From Chara braunii (Eukaryota > Streptophyta > Charophyceae > Charales > Characeae), in contig BFEA01000154.1 in assembly GCA_003427395.1 (NCBI GenBank), positions 1,424,317 to 1,488,316 on the forward strand: a stretch of DNA of 64,000 bases, in the 5' to 3' direction. Below are positions 45,628 to 55,157 of the stretch, piece after piece. The position numbers and the translations under genes are program-made. The notes beneath the pieces are model-generated. The model was not told the origin of the DNA and searched no databases. It saw nothing but the letters and a program-made list of their open reading frames with translations. Positions within the stretch are counted from its first letter, which is position 1, and each line of letters begins with the position of its first letter.

Positions 45628-46974
45628 CACGCCCTGTGCTGTCTTCCGTTCGTAGTGTTAGCTAGGCGGAAAAGAGGCCCAGAAAAACAGCAAGATGGGG
45701 TGTGCCAAGGATTTTTGGGAATTGAGTGTGGGGACACAGACGGAACTGAAATCCCCCGTGTTGGTCCGATGGAGCAAGTCGATCGTTTTCGCGTGTCGCA
45801 AAATGCGCGCGCGGTAAAGCGGGAAGAGAGGGAAAGATCCAAATTTAATCCAAAAAGTATTGTCGTGCCTCCCACCGGGCTACAGCCCGTCGTGAGAACA
45901 GAAGGGCTTGGGCACGCTTCGCGTGTCCCGTTTTCGTATCAAATCTCGTCGTCGTTCGCTGGTTAGTTTTGAGTCTGACATGGAGGGTCTCAGCCGCGTG
46001 GCTCTTTCTTTATGCTCGTCTTCGCTCCACACACGGAAGTGAAAACCCCTGAACTCATAGCGCTCAAAACTCTGACATTCCGTGCACAGAGTGCGCGGCC
46101 AGTGGGGTTCAAATGCCGTCCACGGAATGACAATTAACTCATTAAATGACAACAATACCGAGTAAGGTGGGAAGTGCGTATCGATAATAACAAACCCGGC
46201 TTCTACAAACCCAGAACAACGGTTGGCCGGAGGGAATTAATATTGCCAGTCGATTTCTGCAACGACTTCTCGTACATCCCACTTACATACACGTGTCCTT
46301 TCCTCACTGTAAGGAAAAGGTCGCGTTAGGATGGAAGGTACGAGAGGCTGGCGCCCAATCGAAGGGTACTTGTCAGTCCACATATCAATCAATCACAAAA
46401 TATCCTTAGACGTCATTAAGAACAAAAGCAATTCGCGCGTCCCCCAATCAATCTTTTTGACACAAGAGAGAAAGCAGACACAGATCAGCTTGATCACGCA
46501 TATGGCTACGTGTCCGATCAGTTCAACACAATGTAGGTCCCTGGGTGCCTTGTTTCTCAGGGCCGCCTCGTGGCTCGGTTGTTGATGCCGTGCAGCATAA
46601 GGCAGATGGCCTGCGCAGTGCAAACAGAGTTACAGATCTAAACACTCTTGCTTTCTCGAACAAAATCATGACGTTAATCGTCTAATCAACAAAAGAGTCA
46701 CATATTCTATTCATGCATTCACTGTGGAAGGTGAAAAAATGAGACATGCACCGAAAAGATGGGTCGCATTGCACAGTACACGCGCATCCATCGTTCACAA
46801 GACAAGAAGGCGGGGTCCTTGCGTAGGATTACCCAGGAAACTAATGGAAGAGTTCCGGAAGAAGTTCTTTTACGCAAGGGGAGCGCCCAATTTGCTCCTA
46901 CTTAGGAGAGAAAGCGAGAGATAATCAATCGAGACACATCACCATTCAGAAGTAGAAAAAAGAGAGGGGAAGAG

Positions 46975-47006
<32 letters not shown>

Positions 47007-48325
47007 TCGAGGTAGGTGATGACCAGATCTGGGAGAGAGACATTCGACATGACCACCATGCACTCACGCCAAAAGCAAAGATCCGCAACAACAAAGGCGC
47101 ATTCGCCGTTAATTCCAATATGGCCCCGGGCCAATCACTCACTCAACTCCAATCATCGAACCTCATACCCGCACCGACGATCTCGGCCGTCGCGTGCTAA
47201 CTCCCACCACTGCGATCGTCACCCTGCTGTCGTAAGCTCGACACGGTTCGCCCGGATCCCACAATCCGTCGTGGCGATCAAGCGTGCAACCGAACAGCCT
47301 ATTGTCAGCCCGACAGGACTTTCCGACTCGCATCAACACACTCTGCCTAGCCACTGCTTCCCGGAAGCTGGCTTAGAGTCGAGAACGTAAGAGAGATTTG
47401 CGGGCGCGCTTGCGGGTTTTATAGTTGCGACAGGAGAGATAGAAGGGGGAGAAGGCGACAGGAAAGTTGAGGTGTAAGAGGAGAAGCAGGAGGAGAAGAC
47501 TTTGAGAAGAGTGCTCTACGAACGCCATGTTGATCCCTCGGAACTCAAGGTTCAACCAATCAGATTCGTCGCGCGATAGGAAGGTCCTATCGATCCACAC
47601 ACCTGATTGGCGAGCGGGAGTTATCGGGGGATCGACCGGGCGTCGTACGCCAGACTTAGAGAGTGAGAAGAGAAAAGGCGCGAGAGGTGGCGCAAGACGG
47701 GTCCAAGATTCAGATGATCAAGAAAAGGAAATGGGCGCGCGAAAGCAAGGCGGGAGCGAGAGAGAGGGAGAAAGAAAAACAGTTACGGGGAGAGAGAAAG
47801 AGGAGGGAGAAGGAAAGGGAGCACGGGAGGGGACGATGCGGGGGACAGAGAGGAGGAGGCTTTTGCATGCACGGTGTCGTCAACAAAAAAAGAAAAAGGC
47901 ACCGAAACAGTTGCAGCTGGCTCCTAATTCAAAATTAAAATCACCATATCCGCGCGCGAAAAAGCGACTTGGGAAGAGAAAATCCTACGCCTATTCGTGT
48001 CTGGTCGAAATTCCGAAAGTTTTCCCCGACGTGCCCAAGAACATTTACACACCTTAAAAGGACACGTCGACATTCCGCTTATCTCGGAGTTCCCAACTAC
48101 CGAGCCCAATTCCCAGCGCGCTCGCTAAGGCGTGCGCAATTTCCCATGTATTACCTGACTTTGCAAAAGGAAAAACAAAACTCAACAGTCGAAAAAGCTT
48201 TCGAAAAAAAAAGGAAAATGCAGCACCCGAAAGCAAGAAATCAAAACGGGGTTTTTCCTGGGGTTGGTAGGATATAAGCAAAAGAAAGGGTACGAAAGAT
48301 AGCTCGGGTTCGTGAAGTGGTTCGT
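45628..48325 (-). repeat. 3' LTR (left copy), 2.70 kb
   Basis: Aligns over its whole length with 56,553-59,240. By hand I counted 7 differences in about 140 aligned bases (47,521-47,660 against 58,436-58,575), 6 of them transitions. It has a longer AG/ATAG run near 46,970-47,006 than the other copy. TATA-like TTTTATA at 47,417-47,423 (TATAAAA on the - strand). Confidence 0.92.
45880..46623 (-). pseudogene. Left-LTR counterpart of the LTR ORFs, interrupted
   Basis: Contains the 76-codon frame (46,393-46,623) and then the 179-codon frame broken by TAA at 46,237-46,239. The remainder (45,880-46,155) keeps LLSFNELIVIPW and CTECQ, and ends early at SHDGL. Confidence 0.7.
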
Positions 48326-48725
48326 GTGACACGCAGGGGGTTCCAAAATTATGCGATCTCCTGATTGCATGTCACGGCGAAAAAGAAGAGGGGAGAACAG
48401 AGTGATGCATGAGGAACCAAACGTATCAACAGAGCAGAAGGAAGTACAAGGAACGATAACTTGAGTCGCGGATGAGATGGCGACAACATCCGTGGCAAGA
48501 TCTCTGCAGCCCTGTTATATGCAACCCTCTTCCTCGTGGAGATCGTCCAGGTGACGCCATCATGGTCCATCCGATCTCCGTGTGCTCTGCACCCCTGCTC
48601 GTTGTCGTCCGTCGAATCAGCGCGTAGGTTGACGTCATCATCGATGGCGTGATCTTTCGCGAAGCTTACTGATTCGTGCTGATGAAGGGAGAAGAGAAAA
48701 AAAAAAGAAGCGAGAGGGGGGGGGG
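48326..48725. other. Non-coding stretch between ORF6 and the 3' LTR
   Basis: Expected to contain the polypurine tract. On the - strand no purine run lies directly beside the LTR; the nearest pyrimidine-rich + strand tract is not adjacent. The missing PPT makes the LTR boundary uncertain. Confidence 0.4.
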
Positions 48726-49265
48726 TCAAGTGAATGGGATATACCACCGCCTAGTTGGAATAGGCCAGTAGAGGCGGTACATGCTGGGGATCTCGCGGGG
48801 ATGATGGGGAGGGAGTGGGGGTAGGAAGAGATTCATCCCTTCCATCGTCACTGGGAGCTCCTCGTATCGAATGATTCGATGGACGCGGGGGAAGTGATCG
48901 CCAGTGCGGGGGAGGGAAGCGAGGTATTCGCGATAGAAGGAGGAGAGGGTGCGAAAAAGTGCCGCTCGAAAGTTCTCGAAGTGGCGACAGGCGGGGACTG
49001 TCCCCGTGGCAACGCAGTAGACTTCTATGACGTTGCTTTGCTCCCATGCCACGCTAAATAGCAGGAGACGCCAACAGAATGTGGGAGCAGCGGACCGAAG
49101 AGAGGCGTGGGGGTGGACGGTGGCGAGTAGACAGGTAGAGTAGAAGTCGCGGAAGAGATGGGGATGGAAAGGATGGGAAGGGAAGATGACGGAGGCGCGG
49201 ATCTGCTCGAGGGTGAGGAAATTAAGAGGTCGGCGGGACAGCGGTGGCGGCTGCACGGCCGCCAT
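48726..49265 (-). CDS. Extra ORF6, about 180 codons, last ORF before the 3' LTR
   Basis: ATG at 49,265 (MAAVQPPPLSRRPLNFLTLE), continuing FCWRLLLFSVAWEQSNVIEV, FRAALFRTLSSFYREYLASL and YRLYWPIPTRRWYIPFT. Contains one moderately hydrophobic segment (CWRLLLFSVAW) but no convincing fusion-peptide or membrane-anchor layout. Its position is where env-like genes sit; similarity to any env is not evident. Confidence 0.4.
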   Translation of the reverse strand: MAAVQPPPLSRRPLNFLTLEQIRASVIFPSHPFHPHLFRDFYSTCLLATVHPHASLRSAAPTFCWRLLLFSVAWEQSNVIEVYCVATGTVPACRHFENFRAALFRTLSSFYREYLASLPRTGDHFPRVHRIIRYEELPVTMEGMNLFLPPLPPHHPREIPSMYRLYWPIPTRRWYIPFT

Positions 49266-49611
49266 CTTCGGGCCTCGGCGGCTCTGGATTCCTGGTCGGA
49301 TTGCTACCAATGCGCAGGCTAGCCTCGCTGACGCACTCCAGCTGGCGCTTCCCAGCGGTAATTTCTTCGCATTTTCGAACTGCTTCTAGATCTTCTGCCT
49401 CCGTTTCTGTACGCGTTGATTCCTCCGGCGGGGCTTCCCTCTCGGACCCTGTTCCTTCTTCTTCTTCGTCGTCGTTGATCGGCACTTCTTCTGCCCTCGG
49501 GTAGAAGGCGTAGGGGATCTCGTACGGCTTCAGATACTTCTGTCGCGATGGTAGTGTATCCTCGTCACTAGGTTCCTCCAAGCACGAAGTCCACTGAAGG
49601 TACGGATCCAA
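49222..49611 (-). CDS. Extra ORF5, 129 codons, acidic
   Basis: MDPYLQWTSCLEEPSDEDTL, then AFYPRAEEVPINDDEEEEGT and EREAPPEESTRTETEAEDLE: strongly acidic with Pro/Ser/Thr. Probably the continuation of ORF4 or the N-terminal part of ORF6 after frameshifts. No family recognised. Confidence 0.35.
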   Translation of the reverse strand: MDPYLQWTSCLEEPSDEDTLPSRQKYLKPYEIPYAFYPRAEEVPINDDEEEEGTGSEREAPPEESTRTETEAEDLEAVRKCEEITAGKRQLECVSEASLRIGSNPTRNPEPPRPEDGGRAAATAVPPTS

Positions 49612-50057
49612 GGACTGCTCGAAATGTACGGAGCAGGACTGCTATCACTCTGAAAGTAGATGTCGAGCAAGAGGTCGTCCGCCAATTGCACGATCGGTGC
49701 GATGAGCTCCTGTGCAATCAACTGACGGCGACCTGGTTGCACCGATCCAAAGAGGAATCCAATAAGATCTCCTTCCGCATTAGTCCTCCAACCCTGTATG
49801 ATCAGCAGCTCCGGATTCTCGATCCACATGGGGTGCTCGATAGTGCCCGTCCACTTCACTTGTACTCGGGCCAAGCAGAAGGACAGCTCCTCAAAAGTTT
49901 CGCGCCACAGCCGCAAATATCCAGGGTTGATAAAAGGGACCGAAAGAGGTTCGAATGAGAAGGAGAGAGAAGGGTGAAGATCGGATTGCCAGAAGATGGG
50001 GAAGAGAGAGGGAAGACCAAAGATAAAGAGAGGAGCGAGGAGATTGGCGTGGTTCAT
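49530..50057 (-). CDS. Extra ORF4, 175 codons, hydrophobic start
   Basis: MNHANLLAPLFIFGLPSLFP then IFWQSDLHP: an N-terminal hydrophobic stretch that could be a signal anchor. It is followed by a mixed region (ETFEELSFCLARVQVKW, IQGWRTNAEGDLIGFLFG) not recognised. Starts inside the ORF3 stop (ATGA, 50,054-50,057) and overlaps ORF5 by about 80 bases in another frame, so ORF4 and ORF5 may be one gene split by an indel. Confidence 0.5.
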   Translation of the reverse strand: MNHANLLAPLFIFGLPSLFPIFWQSDLHPSLSFSFEPLSVPFINPGYLRLWRETFEELSFCLARVQVKWTGTIEHPMWIENPELLIIQGWRTNAEGDLIGFLFGSVQPGRRQLIAQELIAPIVQLADDLLLDIYFQSDSSPAPYISSSPWIRTFSGLRAWRNLVTRIHYHRDRSI

Positions 50058-50536
50058 TGGGGACGGGGGAAGATAACGATAGTCGGAATCACAACAGGCC
50101 GCTCGTACGGTGATCGGGGAATACCGTCAAGATCCGATGCAGAGATCGGAATGATGTTATATCCTTCGCGGGCGAGGACGTGCTGCCACACATTGGACAC
50201 TTTCTCCGTCCACTCACGCAGCGAGGCCAAGATCTCAGTATGCCTTAGTGGATTGACCGAGCTAATGTCGCCGGTGAATCCCGCCACTGTGGTAACGTGG
50301 CTCGTTCTGGGACCCGCTCGCCGATCAACTGCAGTAACCTTCGCGAATACTATGGCGTGAGGGCTTCCTTCTATCCGAAACGCGGCGGCAGCACCGATAC
50401 CTTCGTCGCAGAAGAATCGCATCAAACAACGGAGATCCGTATTGAGCCGAGGGTGACAAACTTGCCGAATTTCTGAGAGGTGGCCACGTGGCTGCCGCAC
50501 CTGTAAGTCAAGAACCCGCTCCGTGATGAAACTCAT
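50054..50536 (-). CDS. Extra ORF3 downstream of integrase, 160 codons, unknown
   Basis: ATG at 50,536 overlaps the integrase TGA as ATGA. The sequence MSFITERVLDLQVRQPRGHL ... RFFCDEGIGAAAAFRIEG ... VVIPTIVIFPRPQ has no family I recognise, no signal peptide and no clear transmembrane helix. It is fully open in a copy where gag and integrase are broken. It ends in TGA overlapping the next ATG, again as ATGA. Confidence 0.55.
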   Translation of the reverse strand: MSFITERVLDLQVRQPRGHLSEIRQVCHPRLNTDLRCLMRFFCDEGIGAAAAFRIEGSPHAIVFAKVTAVDRRAGPRTSHVTTVAGFTGDISSVNPLRHTEILASLREWTEKVSNVWQHVLAREGYNIIPISASDLDGIPRSPYERPVVIPTIVIFPRPQ

Positions 50537-51915
50537 GGCGAGGTCGGAGAGGAGGATGGGGGACAGGAGGAGGGAGAAAGAGGACAGAGGGTTAGATCGT
50601 CGTCGTTTTCCTCGCTTTCCGAGGAAGAAGAGGGAGGAAGATCGGAAGGAGGAAGGAGACGGAGGTAGGAGGTATGTCGGACGATGGGGACGGAGTTATG
50701 GCTGGCGCTAGCCTCTGGTGCGATGCACACCGTGTTGGCGCCGTTGGGTCCGAGTTCGACAACGCGAAAACAGCTTGAGAACTTGGGAGCAAGTTTTCGG
50801 TCGCGTGCACATTTATGTACCTGCACTAGGTCCCCCAATTTATATTGGTACTGGGGCCCAGCATTCCCGTTCCGAGCCTCATAGCTACGGACCTGTCTAC
50901 CGTGGGCTAGTTCGGTCATCCTTTGCCTTTTCCGGGCTAGCTTCAGAACGGCCCGTTCCATTAAGTCGACGTACCTCTTGGCCTTGGCTTTGAGGGCCGT
51001 ACGCATGTCTCTACCCCCTGCTTCGGCAATTTCCGAGTTACCCCGGTAATCGACACAGGGGAGGCTATTAGTTCGAAGCTGAAAGGGGGTGAACCCCGTA
51101 GACTCGTGAGGGGTGGCCCGGTGGATCCCGACGATCTCATATACGATTTCGGGTCAAGAACGCGTGCCGTGTGCCGCTAAGTTCCTGCGAAGGGCGGTTT
51201 TAATCATACGGTTGGCATTCTCGGCCAACGCATTCGACTGGGATACGTGGGGTGCTGTATGTCGGAGCGTGACGCCCCTTCGTGCAAGTAGTTTTTCTAC
51301 CTCACCTTTAAATTCAGATCCATTGTCGGTTAGAATTTCTTCCGTATCTAGATGGGTATACAGAAACCGTTCGATGTACGTGGCTATTTCTGCGGCCTTT
51401 CGGGTCTTACAGGGAGAGACTTCGATGTACTTGAAAAACTGACGCTCTACTTCCGTTGGTACGATCGTGTTTGGTCCCCGTATAGGGGCGCGATCAGCGA
51501 CACAGACTAGACAGTTAGCGACAATGTATTTGACATCATCTCGTTTATTGGACCAGAACCATCGATTCTGGTCTATAGTTGCCTCCGTGACGCGTATCGC
51601 GAAATGAGCGGCCTGCTCCTCATGAGCAGATCAGATCCAATCGTATCTCTGGAAGGGACGAGGAACCGTCAACCACGAACCCGATCCGTCAGTTTTACGT
51701 TTTTCCAAATGACCGTTGATCCATCGATAATCCCGAGATCTCTCGGTTGCCCTACGTCTGTCGCGTTTGGTGAGGTGGCCCAAAGATAACCCCGCTAATT
51801 TTGCCAATAAAATTTTATCTGTCCAAACCTCCGCTCGTCGGTATTTTTCGTCGCATTCGGGGCCGTCCGTACGGGTGGCCTCGAATCGAACCTCCGTGGG
51901 GAGCTTGTTCGCTCT
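50533..51915 (-). pseudogene. pol: Integrase, with two stops and a shortened catalytic core
   Basis: N-terminal zinc domain: SAHEEQAAHF (His pair) and ANCLVC (Cys pair). Core: KYIEVSPCKTRKAAEIATYI, LTDNGSEFKGEV (second Asp), PHVSQSNALAENANR (Glu, 34 residues after the Asp). Between LVC and KYIEV only about 24 residues remain (VADRAPIRGPNTIVPTEVER), and no Asp fits the first catalytic position, which implies an in-frame deletion. C-terminal GPF/Y-like module: YKLGDLVQVHKCARDRKLA and FRVVELGPNG. Stops: TGA at 51,631-51,633 and TGA at 51,154-51,156 (TGG-CCC to TGA-CCC likely). The final TGA (50,533-50,535) overlaps the next start codon. Confidence 0.85.
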
Positions 51916-52077
51916 ACATAGGGGGCACTTCCATTCCTTGCTATTCGTTCGATATCGTACACAGGCCCCGTGCGCGCGATTGACACGCATGGCACATTCT
52001 ACCCAATCGACAAACCCAGCTTCGAAGGGATGACAGTCGACCCCATAAACCCGTGCAATGCATGTGCAAAAATAACA
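51916..52077 (-). other. PHD-finger-like cysteine/histidine cluster between RNase H and integrase
   Basis: In the frame just after the RT stop: CYFC, then ECAMRVNRAHGAC, then WKCPLC. The spacing C-x2-R-x4-H-x2-C-x9-W-x-C-x2-C matches the second half of a PHD finger, including the hallmark W-x-C-P-x-C, with one Cys replaced by Arg. PHD fingers read histone tails, so a chromatin-targeting role is conceivable. A decayed or unrelated zinc motif is the alternative. Confidence 0.45.
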
Positions 52078-52233
52078 TAATTTATTGAGAAGGGTGGCAA
52101 AGAAAGCTAAGGAAGTAAGCGGGGCAGAATTAGTAGGAGAAGAAGGGGTTGTGAAGGCAGGCGGAGTAGTCATGATGACAGAGGGGAAGAGACGGGACTG
52201 AATTAAGGAGAGGCAAATTAGTCCTCGTGTCAC

Positions 52234-53799
52234 TTACTGCTTCAACAAAATCTCCACTTGGCCGTACCGAGGTCCAATCTTCTGCTCGGGTTCGTTCCAC
52301 GGGATCACCTCCTCACTTTTCAGAACTTTCTCAGGCCTGTGTAACCGTGTCAATCCATCCGCATTTCCATGTCTCTCGTGCTTCCGATGACGGATGTCAA
52401 AGTCCATGCTCTGCAGCACCGTTGCCCATCGCCCAATCATGCCCGAGTAATCCTTCGACCTCTTCAGAGCCAACAGGGGCTCATGATCAGTCACCAGGGT
52501 GAATTTTTGCCCATATAGGTAAGCACTAAAGTGACTGATTCCCCAGAGAGCCGCATAGCATTCTCCCGTCGGAGCAGCGTAGTTGCGCTTGCAGGCGGGA
52601 ACTGATTTGGACGCATACTCCACCACATTCTCGAGTCCGCTTGGTTCCACCTGGGCAAGGATCGCTGAAATCACCTCTGGCTGCCAGTCGGTGATTAGAA
52701 CAAAAGGCTTTTCGGGATCCGGTCTTATAAGGACTGGAGCCGAAATGAGAGCAGCCTTGAGTTTGGAAAATGCTTGATCGCACTCCGGCGTCCAGATCAA
52801 CAACTGATCCTTGCGCAGGAGATTTGTGAGGGGTCCCGCAATCGCCGCGAAGCCCTTGATAAATCTTCGGTAATACGAGGCTAGGCCCACAAAGGCGCGA
52901 ACTTGCGTGATAGTGAAAGGCACTGGCGCGTCCCTGACAGTTGCCACCTTCTGCGGTTCCGGTTGGAGTCCCTTGTCTGTCACCACGTGCCCTAGGAAAG
53001 AAATGGTGGTGAGGAAAAACTGACACTTCTCAAGCGCCACATTGAAACCTGCATCTCGTAACGCATGCATTGCCCATTCGATGTGCTGCAAGTGTCCCTT
53101 ATAAGAACTCGAATACACTAGGATATCATCCATGTACACAATCACGCAGTAGTTGATGATGCTCTGTGCCAAACGAGTCTTTCGTACGAAATTCTTAAAA
53201 GCCATGTTCATGGCTCGCTGAAAAGTTGCAGGAGCATTGCATATACCCATCGGACATCGAATCCATTGCCACGTGCCCTCGAAAAGCACGAACGTTATTT
53301 TTGGTCGATCTTCCTCTCGGACAAAAAGATGATGGAACCCATGGCGAACATCAAACTTGCTGAAAAATCGAGCACTCCCAATCGCATCTAATAACTCATC
53401 AATCCGGGAGATGGAATACACATCTTTAATCGTGATCTCATTCAGCTTTCGATAATCAATGCAAATGCGAATCCCCCCAGCCTTCTTGGGTACTATCACT
53501 ACAGGAAAAGACCACGGTCCTATAGCGGGTTCGATCCATCCATTAGCTTCGAATTCCTTAATCCGCTGAAAGGCGGCCGCTCGTTGAGCTGACGAGTATC
53601 GGTAGGGAGCGCAGCTAATGGGTGGATGGCTTCCCGTGAGAATGGCATGTTCAATTACATTAGTTAATCCAATATCATTGTCATGCATGCTCAGCACATC
53701 TGCGTAATTATTCAATACACAGATTAGCGACTTCCGAAATTCCGCGGGAACATGACTGGGGAGGGGGATCGTTGATTCCCCGTACATATTAAGGGGCAT
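52234..53799 (-). CDS. pol: Reverse transcriptase-RNase H, 521 codons, open
   Basis: The open frame contains the whole Ty3-type RT: ICIDYRKLNEITIKD (residues 112-126), FFSKFDVRHGFHHL with catalytic Asp 150, PKITF, CPMGICNAPATFQRAMN, and VYMDDILVYS with catalytic Asp 224-225. The thumb and tether follow (FLGHVVTDKGL; FVGLASYYRRFI). RNase H has Asp 371 (ITDWQ), Glu 413 (TGECYAAL), Asp 438 (VTDHE) and Asp 481 (NADGLTR). All catalytic residues I can check are present. It ends at TAA (52,234-52,236); the same phase continues on the other side toward integrase. The enzyme copies element RNA into DNA. Confidence 0.95.
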   Translation of the reverse strand: MPLNMYGESTIPLPSHVPAEFRKSLICVLNNYADVLSMHDNDIGLTNVIEHAILTGSHPPISCAPYRYSSAQRAAAFQRIKEFEANGWIEPAIGPWSFPVVIVPKKAGGIRICIDYRKLNEITIKDVYSISRIDELLDAIGSARFFSKFDVRHGFHHLFVREEDRPKITFVLFEGTWQWIRCPMGICNAPATFQRAMNMAFKNFVRKTRLAQSIINYCVIVYMDDILVYSSSYKGHLQHIEWAMHALRDAGFNVALEKCQFFLTTISFLGHVVTDKGLQPEPQKVATVRDAPVPFTITQVRAFVGLASYYRRFIKGFAAIAGPLTNLLRKDQLLIWTPECDQAFSKLKAALISAPVLIRPDPEKPFVLITDWQPEVISAILAQVEPSGLENVVEYASKSVPACKRNYAAPTGECYAALWGISHFSAYLYGQKFTLVTDHEPLLALKRSKDYSGMIGRWATVLQSMDFDIRHRKHERHGNADGLTRLHRPEKVLKSEEVIPWNEPEQKIGPRYGQVEILLKQ

Positions 53800-53809
53800 A
53801 TCGATCCAG

Positions 53810-54104
53810 TCAACCGGCCGTTCCGCCGCTTATGGACACTAGAGAAAACGGAACTACTGGTGCAAACAGAAAAGACAGTTGCTATCATTTGGGACTCAGC
53901 GGGGCTGATCATCTCCGTTTCTTTGGTTTCAGCGTCAGTCTCTGAATCAACCGAAGTCGGTCCCACAGTTAGTCCTGTTAGATCCATCATTTCTTGCATC
54001 AGATTCGGCACATCACTTACCGGTGATTCCGCGTCTTGTTTAATCAAGGCGATGATGGTTCCTGTCGTTAACAATGATCGGGGTGGGAAAACAGAGACGT
54101 CCAA
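53810..54104 (-). pseudogene. Protease-RT connector
   Basis: LDVSVFPPRSLLTTGTIIAL then KQDAESPVSDVPNL and an acidic run (DSETDAETKETEM). It lies between the protease and RT frames, in a different phase from the RT ORF. Confidence 0.45.
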
Positions 54105-54152
54105 ATACTGTTCCGTTTGCTGATAACGCGTTCGTAAGGAAAGAGTTCCCTC

Positions 54153-54800
54153 TTACAAGGTGCAAGGGGGTTCCAAATCATCAGCCAGATCGGAGACTTG
54201 TAAGATGGGTTCCCCGAGGAGGACAGAAGGACTGACCTGGGTTGTTGGAGGCGTGAAATTCCGTGAATGTACTGTCTTCGGAATCCACGTGGAAGCTTCG
54301 AGCGATGTTGGGGCACACTTGAAATTTTTCGGGGGTTTCATATTCGAAAAGTTCGACCAGATGTTTCCATTCTTCTTTGTTGGGCATCTCTTCTTCGTAT
54401 TCTCGTTCCCTGATTCCCTCTCCAAGGCGAGAGGGGAAGCGCTCCCCGGGATCAATGCCTTGGATCATCCCTATTTGGGGTGAGTTGGGAACCCGTTTTA
54501 TCGTTCGGGTGGAAACTCGCAAGGGCACAGTCTGAGGTTTTCCCCCAGTTTGTGTGAGCACCAGTTGCTTCGAATCGAAATGCTGTACTCGTCCTACCTT
54601 TACAACCACGTTTTCGATAATACCTACGATATTCATTGTCTCCTCGTTGGCGAGACATAGTTGTCTTTGCCAGATTGAGGAAGAATGGATCCAAGTCGTC
54701 CCGTCTTTTTGACAGTATCTAACGATATGGCTACTGCAGAAGACCCTGTGTCGATGAGGGCGTTAAACGGCTTACCCCAAACTTCGTTGTCACATTCCAC
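54153..54800 (-). pseudogene. Aspartic protease (retropepsin) domain, frameshifted
   Basis: WGKPFNALIDTGSSAVAIS carries the DTG active site (codons at 54,744-54,752). The frame ends at TGA, while another frame resumes with MNIVGIIENVVVKVGRVQHF then LVLTQTGGKPQTVPL, the expected second half of a retropepsin, followed by an acidic stretch (EYEEEMPNKEEW). An indel near 54,640 is implied. Confidence 0.75.
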
Positions 54801-54806
54801 ACTTTT

Positions 54807-55091
54807 TCATAGTACTGGTCGAGCTCGTACGAAGTGATCCTTTTCTGCTAAAGAGATGGCGGCTACGCGTGCGGCTTCGGGTTCAGGTTCTTTTGTATCT
54901 AGCTCGAGGGATGCAACTTCCTCATCTCCTTCGTTCTTCTTCAACATCCGTTGTATGCGCTGATAGGTGAAGCGCTTTTGATTTTTCTGGCAATATTGTA
55001 GAAGTTTATCGTTCGCCACTTCAGATATGGTGAGCAGATGTCCTACTGGGATAGGTACACGAATATCTAATTGCTTTAGCGTTTTCAACAC
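54807..55091 (-). pseudogene. gag-protease linker segment
   Basis: LKTLKQLDIRVPIPVGHLLT and ISEVANDKLLQYCQKN form the short helical region that precedes the retropepsin domain in Ty3-like polyproteins. It is separated from gag and protease by frame changes. Confidence 0.55.
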
Positions 55092-55157
55092 ATCGGTATC
55101 TCTTGTCCGAAACTGCGGTCCGGGATTGGACTTGCGATCGACGCATTCGAGATCATT

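Noticed and set aside
48726-49265. ORF6 as a retroviral-type envelope gene
   Set aside because: No signal peptide, furin-like site, fusion peptide or C-terminal membrane anchor could be seen.
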